From contig CAAECI010000057.1 of the NCBI GenBank assembly GCA_900754255.1, positions 1 through 6,770 on the forward strand: 6,770 nt of DNA. Direction: 5' to 3'. Positions 1 through 5,981 of this stretch are shown in pieces. The stretch's first letter is position 1. Each line of letters starts with the position of its first letter. The stretch comes from an uncultured Succinivibrio sp. (GTDB lineage: Bacteria > Pseudomonadota > Gammaproteobacteria > Enterobacterales > Succinivibrionaceae). The translations under genes and the position numbers were made by a program. The notes beneath the pieces were generated by a model that was given only the letters and a program-made list of their open reading frames with translations, had not been told where the DNA came from and ran no database searches.

Positions 1-306
1 ATCATCCCCTTTGAACAACGCATCGAGCTGGTTCGGGCTCTTAAATGGCCGGATATTGTAATTCCGCAAAAGTCCCTTGATCATAAGGACAAGGTATCGA
101 AATTGCATATGGATATTTTTGTCGTAGGTGATGATTGGACAGGCAAATACGATTATCTGCAGGAGCAGGGCGTGGACGTCGTTTATTTCCCTTACGGGGA
201 CGGCATTTCCTCATCAAAGCTCAAACAGGAAATTGTCGATAACTATATGAAGATGGTTGCAATTGCAGATAACCATCTGCCTGCGGATATTAAGATACAC
301 GAGTGA
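1..306 (+). CDS. Glycerol-3-phosphate cytidylyltransferase (TagD-like), 5'-truncated
   Basis: Partial gene; frame 1 is open from the first base to the TGA at 304-306, giving 101 residues. Family members make CDP-glycerol from CTP and glycerol 3-phosphate in the cytoplasm, for teichoic acids or glycerol-phosphate-decorated glycans. The visible part matches the second half of the TagD fold: a segment like IPQKSLDHK, then the signature GDDWTGKYD (about residues 43-51 of the fragment), then FPYGDGISSSKLKQEI, which aligns with the RTEGISTT region of Bacillus TagD. The nucleotide-binding HxGH motif would lie upstream of the window. The Arg that opens RTEGISTT in Bacillus TagD is not present here (Tyr-Gly-Asp instead), so substrate use may differ. 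About 20 residues extend past the usual C-terminus. An internal ATG at 103 would remove conserved sequence and is not a credible start. The racemase gene follows 11 bases downstream, so the two are probably cotranscribed. The family call is firm; the exact substrate is inferred. Confidence 0.88.
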   Translation: MIPFEQRIELVRALKWPDIVIPQKSLDHKDKVSKLHMDIFVVGDDWTGKYDYLQEQGVDVVYFPYGDGISSSKLKQEIVDNYMKMVAIADNHLPADIKIHE

Positions 307-317
307 CGTAGCAAGAA

Positions 318-1022
318 ATGATCACTGGAATTATAGGCGGCGCCGGTGTTGCGGCGACCAATTTATTAAATGATTTGGTAGAGCTTGAATACACTTGCCG
401 TAAAAAAGCAGTGCGAGATTGCGAACATCCTGAAATTATTATCTGGCAGGCTACGTCCGTACCCAGCAGAAGTATGTATTTGGAAGGTAGAGGTCCGAGC
501 TTTATTGAGCAGTATATTAATATTGCCAAAAAGCTTCATGACTGCGGCTGTGAAAGAATTTTTATGAATTGTAATACTGCCCATTATGCCTTTGACGAGA
601 TCAAGGAAAAGTCAGGAGCTCCACTTATTAATTTGGTTGAAGAAACCGTAAAAAAAGCATCGCACAGCATTCCTAGTAAGATCGGCCTTTTAGCATCCGA
701 CGGATGCCTTAAGGGTAAGGTATACGAGCGTTATTTTAAAAAATATATGCCGCATGTTGAGATCCTTTATCCCGATGAGTCGGATCAAAAAAAAGTTACT
801 CGCGGTATTTGTAATGTTAAAAATCAGCATCGTTTTGACGATACGCAAGCACCTGACAGTCCGCAAAGGCTCTTCGGTGAGGTTTGTAGCAATTTAATCC
901 TCAGAGGAGCCGATCGTATTATTTTGGGATGTACGGATATAAGAGTGGGATTTAACAACGAGGATCCCATCTTTACGGATTCTTTATATGTGATGCGTGA
1001 TTTGATTGTTGAGGGTGGTTAA
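318..1022 (+). CDS. Aspartate/glutamate racemase family protein
   Basis: A protein of 234 residues, the usual length for the Asp/Glu racemase superfamily of PLP-independent cytoplasmic racemases, which use two cysteines to invert an alpha carbon. The N-terminal GIIGGAGVAAT (4-14) is the classic glycine-rich opening. The two catalytic cysteines are visible as C85 in MNCNTAH (83-89) and C205 in LGCTDI (203-208). The second motif has Asp where Glu is usual (GCTE), a small deviation. The start at ATG 318 places the opening motif at the very N-terminus, as expected; no strong ribosome binding site is visible. The gene sits between a CDP-alcohol synthase and a LicD transferase, which suggests its product (perhaps D-aspartate, D-glutamate or a related compound) feeds a surface-glycan decoration instead of peptidoglycan. 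The substrate cannot be decided from sequence, and relatives include maleate isomerases and hydantoin racemases. Confidence 0.85.
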   Translation: MITGIIGGAGVAATNLLNDLVELEYTCRKKAVRDCEHPEIIIWQATSVPSRSMYLEGRGPSFIEQYINIAKKLHDCGCERIFMNCNTAHYAFDEIKEKSGAPLINLVEETVKKASHSIPSKIGLLASDGCLKGKVYERYFKKYMPHVEILYPDESDQKKVTRGICNVKNQHRFDDTQAPDSPQRLFGEVCSNLILRGADRIILGCTDIRVGFNNEDPIFTDSLYVMRDLIVEGG

Positions 1023-1047
1023 TAAGGAAGCATAAGGAATAGTTATC

Positions 1048-2364
1048 ATGGAATGGAAGCCCGAACAGCTTTGTAACCCTGATGGGGAAACCCTTGCCGG
1101 ATATTATGTGTCAGAGGATGTAAAACGTCTTTGGAATATAGAGCTTAATCTTGCCAAAATATTGCTTGATGTGTGCAAAAAACACGGTCTACGTATATCA
1201 GTAGCATATGGATCCATGATTGGGGCCGTACGACACAAAGGCTTTGTTCCTTGGGACGATGACATGGATTTTTTCATGCCGCGTGAAGACTATGACAAAT
1301 TGAATGCGCTTGCAGATGAGGAATTCAATAAAAAAACCGGCCCGGTGGTTCTCAGATCCTACGAGCATGACAATCATTATTACAAATTAAGCTTGATCAG
1401 AATTTGTCTTGAGGGAACGGCGTTTTTCTCAAAGCTACAAAGCATGATGGGCTTTGAATATGATCATTCCATTGCAGTTGATATTTTCCCTGTGGAAAGG
1501 CTCCCGGACGATGAAGCGGCGGCAGAAAAGCTCATTAAGGATTATATAAATCTCGCTCAATATATGGAGCTTAGGCACTACCGCAGGGAACGCCTGTGGA
1601 AGGGTCGCAGGGAATTTTTGAGCTACAGAAATTATGCTGCAGAAAAAAGAAATTGGAGCGACGATCGCATTTACGGATATTTGATGGATAAATTCCGAGA
1701 TGTGCCCCGAAAAACGCAATTATGTGCTCATATTCAGACATACTTCAGATATGAAGCGATAGTTGTATATAAAAGCTTTATTGACGATGAAATTATAGAG
1801 CTGCCGTTTGAAAGAACCGTCGTTCCTTGCTACAAAAGCTACGATGCCATATTGACCCGTTTCTTCGGAGATTGGCGTATACCCATTCATTATCCCAATG
1901 ATCATGAGGGCTATACTGGCAATACCTTTATTATCGATGAACATAATTCATATAAGAAATACTTAAAAGGCTCCTTGTATTTTTGCTATCAATATTTCCT
2001 ACATGAGTTGGAAAATTTTATAAAAATAGCCGTCAATCTGAAGCATGTTTTAAAGCTTAATTTGTTGCTTTCACGATATAGAAAAAAAAGAGTTGTATTG
2101 TGGGGAGCTTCAATCTTCTTACATAGAATAATTTTGGAAGGGCGCGTCCATGATCATAATAATATTGTGGGGATTGTGGACAGAGGTTTGGCTCAGGACG
2201 GAAAGAAAATAGCCAAGTTCAACGTATACGGACTTCCCACTCTAAGCGATCTTAGGCCCGATGTCGTAATCATTACCATAGTGAATCATAACAAGCGCTT
2301 TATGCCGGAGATAAGAGAATATTTGCAGGCAAAAGGACTTAACCCAATGTTATATGTGATCTAG
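1048..2364 (+). CDS. LicD family phosphotransferase with C-terminal Rossmann-like domain
   Basis: A 438-residue protein. LicD-family enzymes move a phospho-alcohol group, classically phosphocholine from CDP-choline, onto cell-surface glycans. The signature is clear at residues 54-85: YGSMIGAVRHKGF, then VPWDDDMDF with the metal-binding acidic cluster D70-D72 and D74, then MPREDYDKL. A second conserved-looking stretch near residues 250-310 (FERTVVPCY, then IPIHYPNDHEGY) resembles the usual end of the LicD domain. From about residue 344 a separate domain begins (KKRVVLWGAS, then VGIVDRG, then PDVVIITI). It looks like the nucleotide-binding Rossmann-type module found at the end of many glycan-modifying enzymes, and it makes the protein longer than minimal LicD (about 270 residues). 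An AAGGA at 1034-1038 lies 9 bases before the ATG and supports this start. With a CDP-glycerol-type synthase and a LicC-like enzyme in the same operon, the donor is probably CDP-activated; which one is unknown. Confidence 0.9.
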   Translation: MEWKPEQLCNPDGETLAGYYVSEDVKRLWNIELNLAKILLDVCKKHGLRISVAYGSMIGAVRHKGFVPWDDDMDFFMPREDYDKLNALADEEFNKKTGPVVLRSYEHDNHYYKLSLIRICLEGTAFFSKLQSMMGFEYDHSIAVDIFPVERLPDDEAAAEKLIKDYINLAQYMELRHYRRERLWKGRREFLSYRNYAAEKRNWSDDRIYGYLMDKFRDVPRKTQLCAHIQTYFRYEAIVVYKSFIDDEIIELPFERTVVPCYKSYDAILTRFFGDWRIPIHYPNDHEGYTGNTFIIDEHNSYKKYLKGSLYFCYQYFLHELENFIKIAVNLKHVLKLNLLLSRYRKKRVVLWGASIFLHRIILEGRVHDHNNIVGIVDRGLAQDGKKIAKFNVYGLPTLSDLRPDVVIITIVNHNKRFMPEIREYLQAKGLNPMLYVI

Positions 2365-2389
2365 TGATTAAAGGTATTACAAGAAGCGA

Positions 2390-3310
2390 ATGCAAAAAGA
2401 CCGTTGCTTTTACAAAAATAATGAGATCAAGTTCTTGGTTATGTGGATAGGCACCAGATGCACCTTAAAATGTAAACGGTGTTGTAATCACATTCCTTTT
2501 TTAAATAAGAGCTCGTATGACATTGATGAGTGTATACAAGATCTTGAGTTCATCAAATCTCTTTGTTCCGTTAAAAAATTACAGGTACAGGGCGGGGAGC
2601 CTTTCACTCATCCTGATTTCGATACCATGCTTGATTATTTGATTAGGCACAGTGAGCAAAGAACCGATATTGCAACGAACGGGACGGTAAGGATGTCCGC
2701 AAATTCTCTTCAGTTGGCAAGGGATAATGCATCATCCTTTGAGAAGGCCGGACACCTTAGGATCAGGATCTCAAATTATGCGATAGAGGGGTTAAAGCGT
2801 TCGCTTGCGGAGCAACTTGCAGAAAACTCCGTACACTACAATACCTATGAGTTTGTTTTTGGTAACGGTCAATGGTTTGATTTGGGAGATCCATTGTGCA
2901 AACGAAGCTCCTACGAGGAGTGTGTCAAAAATTACCGCATTTGTCCGAATAAGGATTGTACTACTTTGGTAGACGGGATACTGTATGTGTGCGGCAGGGT
3001 TGCAGCAATACGAGAATTGCATCCCGGAGCAGAGACCTTCCCCGGCCATCGTTTCTCAAGCGGCTTATATGTAAATATACGAAAAATTCGTAAGTCGTTT
3101 ATTTTGAAAGCTTTGGGACTAAGAAAAATAGTCGGTAAATATTGGGTTAATCGTTTTTTATCTAAGGTAGATAAGGCTCGACCTGAATGCGCATTTTGCC
3201 GTATGTCATCCACGTTGTATCCGGCAGCGGAGCAAGCTACAAATGCTGAAATAAAAGCAGTGCGGGTGTCATTAAGGCAACAAGAAGGAAAACAAATTAA
3301 AAATGCATAA
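2390..3310 (+). CDS. Radical SAM protein with C-terminal auxiliary cysteine cluster
   Basis: A 306-residue protein of the radical SAM superfamily, which cleaves S-adenosylmethionine at a [4Fe-4S] cluster to start radical chemistry. The cluster motif CTLKCKRC (C24, C28, C31) has the canonical CxxxCxxC spacing, followed by the SAM-binding GGEP at 68-71. ATNG at 95-98 is a further typical strand-end motif. A second group of cysteines (C170, C178, C185, C190, C201, and the CAFC pair C267/C270) suggests a SPASM- or twitch-like auxiliary iron-sulfur cluster, though the spacing is not a textbook SPASM match. The opening EIKFLVMWIGTRC resembles radical SAM proteins of polysaccharide loci, so ATG 2390 is the likely start; the upstream ribosome binding site is weak. 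The last 8 bases overlap the methyltransferase gene. The reaction is unknown. Plausible roles are dehydrogenation, epimerisation or methylation of the carried substituent. The family call is secure. Confidence 0.88.
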   Translation: MQKDRCFYKNNEIKFLVMWIGTRCTLKCKRCCNHIPFLNKSSYDIDECIQDLEFIKSLCSVKKLQVQGGEPFTHPDFDTMLDYLIRHSEQRTDIATNGTVRMSANSLQLARDNASSFEKAGHLRIRISNYAIEGLKRSLAEQLAENSVHYNTYEFVFGNGQWFDLGDPLCKRSSYEECVKNYRICPNKDCTTLVDGILYVCGRVAAIRELHPGAETFPGHRFSSGLYVNIRKIRKSFILKALGLRKIVGKYWVNRFLSKVDKARPECAFCRMSSTLYPAAEQATNAEIKAVRVSLRQQEGKQIKNA

Positions 3311-3735
3311 TGGAAATGCTCCCTCAAATGAAATAAGCAATAAAGATGCTTTGAAAATGTTCGAAGATCTTGCTCATGAACAAAAATACGGTCATTCTGA
3401 AAAATTCTCAGAGCAAAATGATCATACCGATTTGGATGCCGCTTTTATTTCCTCTTTTCTTTCGACAAATACCAACTGGTTGGATGTGGGGAGCGGATCC
3501 GGTTTGATCATTAACAGGCTTTTTCAAAAAGCAAAACAAATTACCTGTATCGAGCCCGTAAGAAAATACGCCGAGCAAATAGTAAAAGTCGAAAATGTAA
3601 AAATCTTCAATTCAACAATTGAACATTTTAATACAGTGCAGAAGTTTGATTTGGTAACCGCCTTCGGTACAATGCAATATTTTTCGTATGATGAAGCTCT
3701 TAATGTATATAAAAAGATAAGAACTATACTTAATT

Positions 3736-3755
3736 GCAACAAAAGTACTTGTTGC
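3736..3755. repeat. Inverted repeat, 7-base arms, inside the methyltransferase gene
   Basis: GCAACAA (3736-3742) and TTGTTGC (3749-3755) are perfect reverse complements around a 6-base loop, AAGTAC. The element lies immediately before the T8 and G9 runs, in the extra segment between the first methyltransferase part and its GGRLIV strand. Such a hairpin can promote slipped-strand mispairing or pausing. A run of T begins five bases after the stem, so it loosely resembles an intragenic terminator, but the gap and the modest stem make that doubtful. Confidence 0.6.
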
Positions 3756-3760
3756 GACCG

Positions 3761-3768
3761 TTTTTTTT
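3761..3768 (+). repeat. T8 homopolymer in the methyltransferase gene
   Basis: Eight consecutive T lie between the inverted repeat and the G9 run. A gain of one T or loss of two would also restore the methyltransferase frame, reading through TTC AGC and the G run into the conserved C-terminal part. It is therefore a second possible site of the frameshift, although runs of T this short are generally less slippery than runs of G. Confidence 0.6.
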
Positions 3769-3775
3769 ATTCAGC

Positions 3776-3784
3776 GGGGGGGGG
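3776..3784 (+). repeat. G9 homopolymer, probable phase-variation tract
   Basis: Nine consecutive G inside the methyltransferase coding region, exactly where the reading frame breaks. In the present state the ribosome reads SAGGGD and stops at 3789-3791. Lengths of 7 or 10 G put the conserved GGRLIVKNQFG in frame; 8 or 9 lead to early stops (with 8 G the frame closes at a TAA about 30 bases further on). Intragenic poly-G runs of this length are a known contingency-locus type in host-associated bacteria that vary surface structures. Confidence 0.75.
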
Positions 3785-4008
3785 AGACTGATTGTAAAAA
3801 ATCAATTCGGTCTTAAATCCAGGGTGGTTGTCAATCGTTTCAGCGAAGAGCTGCAACGGCATTACGTATCAGAATACCGCACGCTTGACGAGGAAATATC
3901 CTTGTTGAAGAGTGTTGGTTTCTCGGAATTTGAAGTCGTCGATATTTACGAGCCGTATATGAATCGTTTTGACTATACTCATTACTATGCAATCGTTGCC
4001 ACAATTTA

Positions 4009-4620
4009 ATGAACAGAAAAGAAAGCATTTTTTTATTTGATCTGGACGGAACCGTTACCAAATGCGAAACCCTCCCGCTAATTGCGAAGCATTTTAAGAT
4101 CACCGATCAGATTTCAAAACTTACGGAGGAGGCAGTCAAGGGGAATATACCCTTTGTCGAAGCCTTTATCAGACGGGTAAATATTTTAGGAAAACTGCCC
4201 GTGGATGATGTTTCCAATTTGCTAAGAGGAGTGGAACTCTATCCGCATGTTTTTGATTTTATTTCTGCGCATAAATCAAATTGTGCGGTTGTAACCGGAA
4301 ATTTGCGTTGCTGGGTGGAGGATCTTTTAAAAAGGATCGGAATCGAATTTTATTGTTCCGAGGCCTTATTGGACGGAAATAAGGTTAAAAAGATCTCAAA
4401 AATACTTAAAAAGGAAAATATCGTCGAGCAGTATAAGGCGACGGGACGCAGGGTAGTGTTCATTGGTGAGGGCAATAATGATGTAGAGGCCATGAGATTT
4501 GCTGACGTATCCGTAGCCTGCGCATTGACTCATGCGCCTGCCAACGGTTGTCTTTCGGTTGCCGACTATTATGTTCAAGATGAGAAATCCCTATGTCGTC
4601 TGCTAAATCAGTTGTTATAA
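4009..4620 (+). CDS. HAD-superfamily phosphatase, phosphoserine phosphatase-like (HAD-IB)
   Basis: A protein of 203 residues, about the size of phosphoserine phosphatase-type HAD enzymes, which hydrolyse small phosphomonoesters through an aspartyl-phosphate intermediate. Motif I is FDLDGT (10-15) with nucleophile D11 and acid/base D13. Motif II is VVTGN with T96. Lysines for motif III lie around 124-135 (for example K125 or K134). Motif IV is FIGEGNNDVEAM (151-162), with Glu at 154 where most relatives have Asp, a conservative change that probably still binds magnesium. The ATG overlaps the TAA of the methyltransferase (TAATG), a layout typical of translational coupling, and its own ribosome binding site is poor. 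The 3' end overlaps the nucleotidyltransferase by 28 bases. Its substrate is probably a phosphorylated small molecule in the same pathway; serine biosynthesis is unlikely in this context. Confidence 0.87.
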   Translation: MNRKESIFLFDLDGTVTKCETLPLIAKHFKITDQISKLTEEAVKGNIPFVEAFIRRVNILGKLPVDDVSNLLRGVELYPHVFDFISAHKSNCAVVTGNLRCWVEDLLKRIGIEFYCSEALLDGNKVKKISKILKKENIVEQYKATGRRVVFIGEGNNDVEAMRFADVSVACALTHAPANGCLSVADYYVQDEKSLCRLLNQLL

Positions 4621-5231
4621 GTTGCGCCGGTTTCGGATCGCGTCTTGGTCTTTCCACTACCAAGGCCTTGCTCAAAATAGGCGGTATGTCGCTTATAGGA
4701 TGGCAATTGCAGCTGTTTCGCGATGTTGAGGACGTAAGAGTTGTTGTGGGCTTTCAAGCCAATGACGTCATACGTGAGGTGAACAAATTCAGACGTGACG
4801 TGATCTTTGTATTCAATCATAACTATTTTGAGACCAATACGGGGGCGAGCTTTTATCTCGGAGCTAGGGACGGTTATGAGTATGCCCTGGAATACGACGG
4901 TGATCTCTTAGTTCATCCCGACGACATGCAAAGGCTTTTGAATAGCGACGGGGAATGGATAGCCTATGCCGACAAATTGTCAGAAGACGGGGTGTATGTA
5001 AAAACCGATGAGCAGGGGCGGGTTTTGAAATTCTCCCGCAATGAAGGTGATTATGAGTGGACCGGTCCTTGTTGCATTAAAAAGGACAGGCTCAGTTTCA
5101 CCTCGGGACATGTGTATAACCAGTTGGAGCCTTACCTGCCCATGAAGGGGATTAAGATCCGAGCCTGCGATATAGATACCGTAGAGGATTACCGACATTG
5201 TCAGGAAACGGTTAAATCCTGGGGCTTATAA
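4593..5231 (+). CDS. MobA/LicC-like nucleotidyltransferase
   Basis: A protein of 212 residues with the nucleotidyltransferase fold that couples an NTP to a sugar phosphate or phospho-alcohol; LicC (CTP:phosphocholine cytidylyltransferase) is a related type. The opening VVISCAGFGSRLG (7-19) is the nucleotide-binding loop. The following signature lysine is K24 in STTKALLKIGG, with Thr replacing the usual Pro of PK. Metal-binding acidic residues are visible as D104 in YDGDLLVHPDDM and D195 in DIDTVEDY, the typical closing motif. The ETNTGASFYLG segment (80-90) corresponds to the LicC region that commonly reads TNNxxSLYLA. The start at ATG 4593 gives a 28-base overlap with the phosphatase but is needed to include the first strand. 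Because a LicD is present, a CTP-dependent role making the LicD donor is the favoured inference, but a sugar-phosphate substrate is not excluded. Confidence 0.85.
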   Translation: MSSAKSVVISCAGFGSRLGLSTTKALLKIGGMSLIGWQLQLFRDVEDVRVVVGFQANDVIREVNKFRRDVIFVFNHNYFETNTGASFYLGARDGYEYALEYDGDLLVHPDDMQRLLNSDGEWIAYADKLSEDGVYVKTDEQGRVLKFSRNEGDYEWTGPCCIKKDRLSFTSGHVYNQLEPYLPMKGIKIRACDIDTVEDYRHCQETVKSWGL

Positions 5232-5237
5232 AAATTT

Positions 5238-5244
5238 AGGGGGG
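5238..5244 (+). promoter_or_regulatory. G-rich ribosome binding site of the dehydrogenase gene
   Basis: AGGGGGG ends 5 bases before the ATG at 5250. It is the clearest Shine-Dalgarno-like sequence in the window and fixes the start of the dehydrogenase. The six consecutive G (5239-5244) could change length by slippage and so alter spacing, but six is short for that. Confidence 0.6.
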
Positions 5245-5249
5245 CGAGC

Positions 5250-5981
5250 ATGGGAGTTCATTATCTGCTTACGGGGGCATCGTCTGGTATAGGTGCGGCC
5301 TTTTTACAAAGCATAAGCGGAGAGGATGCCGAGCTTACCTTAATCGTAAGAGAGCGCAACAGGATCGAGGCGCTTTTAAAGAACTGTCGTTTTAAAGAGG
5401 TTGAGATCATTCAAGCGGATCTAAAGGATCCTGCAAGCGTATATCAAAAGACGGACGACTATTTGGCAACCAGCTCAAAAGGACTACCTCAGGCTTTTTT
5501 ATATGCGGCGGGAATTGATATCCCCATGACGGCAAAAAGGGCAGATCTCAACGGCTGCAACGATCTAATGAACGTTAATTTTTTATCCTTCGTGATGATC
5601 GTAAGGGCCTTATTAAGAAGGCTGAAAAAGAATGAGCTTTTGCGGGTTTTGGCGCTGTCCTCCAATACCTGCCATGAGCCTCTTGCCGGCAACGGTATTT
5701 ATGCAGCCAGCAAGGCGGCAATGGAGTCCTTTATTCGCAGTACCTCCCTTGAGGTGCCTCAAAATATGCTCAGGATCAATGCTCTGGCTCCGGGCTGGGT
5801 AGATGCGCCCATGGCCTGGCATAGTCCGACGGCGATGATGCATGAGGATCTGGATGCCTATCTTAGGAGTACGGTTCAACCCGGAGGCCTCATTCCCATT
5901 CAAAAAATGGTGGAAAAAATACATTCATATCTGGATGCTGACGGTAAAAAAATAAGCGGAAATATCGAGGTTGTCTTATGA
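5250..5981 (+). CDS. Short-chain dehydrogenase/reductase (SDR)
   Basis: A 243-residue classical SDR, normal length, for NAD(P)-dependent oxidation or reduction of an alcohol or carbonyl in the cytoplasm. TGASSGIG (8-15) is the cofactor-binding motif, with an aromatic-poor strand LYAAGID (84-90) in place of the usual NNAG. N108 or N110 in MNVNFLS is the structural/catalytic Asn. The catalytic triad is visible as Ser in LALSSNT (S137/S138), Y151 and K155 in YAASK. LAPGWVDAPM (179-188) is the usual substrate-loop strand end. The Arg at 34 (IVRERNR) after the second strand suggests NADP(H) preference, as an inference. It has a G-rich ribosome binding site and lies 18 bases after the nucleotidyltransferase; its last 4 bases overlap the acetyltransferase. 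A role in forming or reducing the polyol or sugar substituent is plausible. The substrate is unknown. Confidence 0.9.
   Translation: MGVHYLLTGASSGIGAAFLQSISGEDAELTLIVRERNRIEALLKNCRFKEVEIIQADLKDPASVYQKTDDYLATSSKGLPQAFLYAAGIDIPMTAKRADLNGCNDLMNVNFLSFVMIVRALLRRLKKNELLRVLALSSNTCHEPLAGNGIYAASKAAMESFIRSTSLEVPQNMLRINALAPGWVDAPMAWHSPTAMMHEDLDAYLRSTVQPGGLIPIQKMVEKIHSYLDADGKKISGNIEVVL

Larger units (their letters stand above)
3303..4009 (+). pseudogene. Class I SAM-dependent methyltransferase, frameshifted near a G9 tract (candidate phase-variable gene, OFF state)
   Basis: The gene is readable as one methyltransferase in two frames. The first part (3303 to TGA 3789-3791, 162 residues) carries WLDVGSGSG (59-67, SAM-binding motif I), the acidic CIEP (82-85) and FDLVTAFGTMQYF (115-127). 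The second part, in another frame and ending at TAA 4007-4009, supplies the missing strand and C-terminus (GGRLIVKNQFG, then EYRTLDEEISLLKSVGF). A T8 run (3761-3768) and a G9 run (3776-3784) lie in the junction. Adding one G, or removing two, joins the frames and gives a product of 235 or 234 residues; a one-base change in the T run would also work. About 13 extra codons sit where the family normally has a short turn before GGRLIV. The start overlaps the radical SAM gene by 8 bases and the stop overlaps the HAD start by one base, so the full span fits the operon. The second piece has only a TTG at 3734 and no convincing independent start. The substrate is unknown. The frameshift may be biological or a sequencing error. 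Confidence 0.85.

Noticed and set aside
290..584. Two minus-strand open frames of 72-79 residues and a short plus-strand frame over the racemase
   Set aside because: They are antisense or out-of-frame readings of the racemase, whose catalytic motifs are clear.
2932..3327. 131-residue open frame on the minus strand
   Set aside because: It lies opposite the well-supported radical SAM gene, including its conserved cysteine region, and shows no family motif of its own.
3736..3768. Intragenic Rho-independent terminator (hairpin followed by T8)
   Set aside because: The stem is 7 bases with only three G-C pairs and five bases separate it from the T run. It is recorded as a repeat only.
3734..4009. 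Independent small gene starting at TTG 3734
   Set aside because: Its first residues come from the homopolymer region, it lacks a ribosome binding site, and its conserved part is the missing C-terminal half of the upstream methyltransferase.
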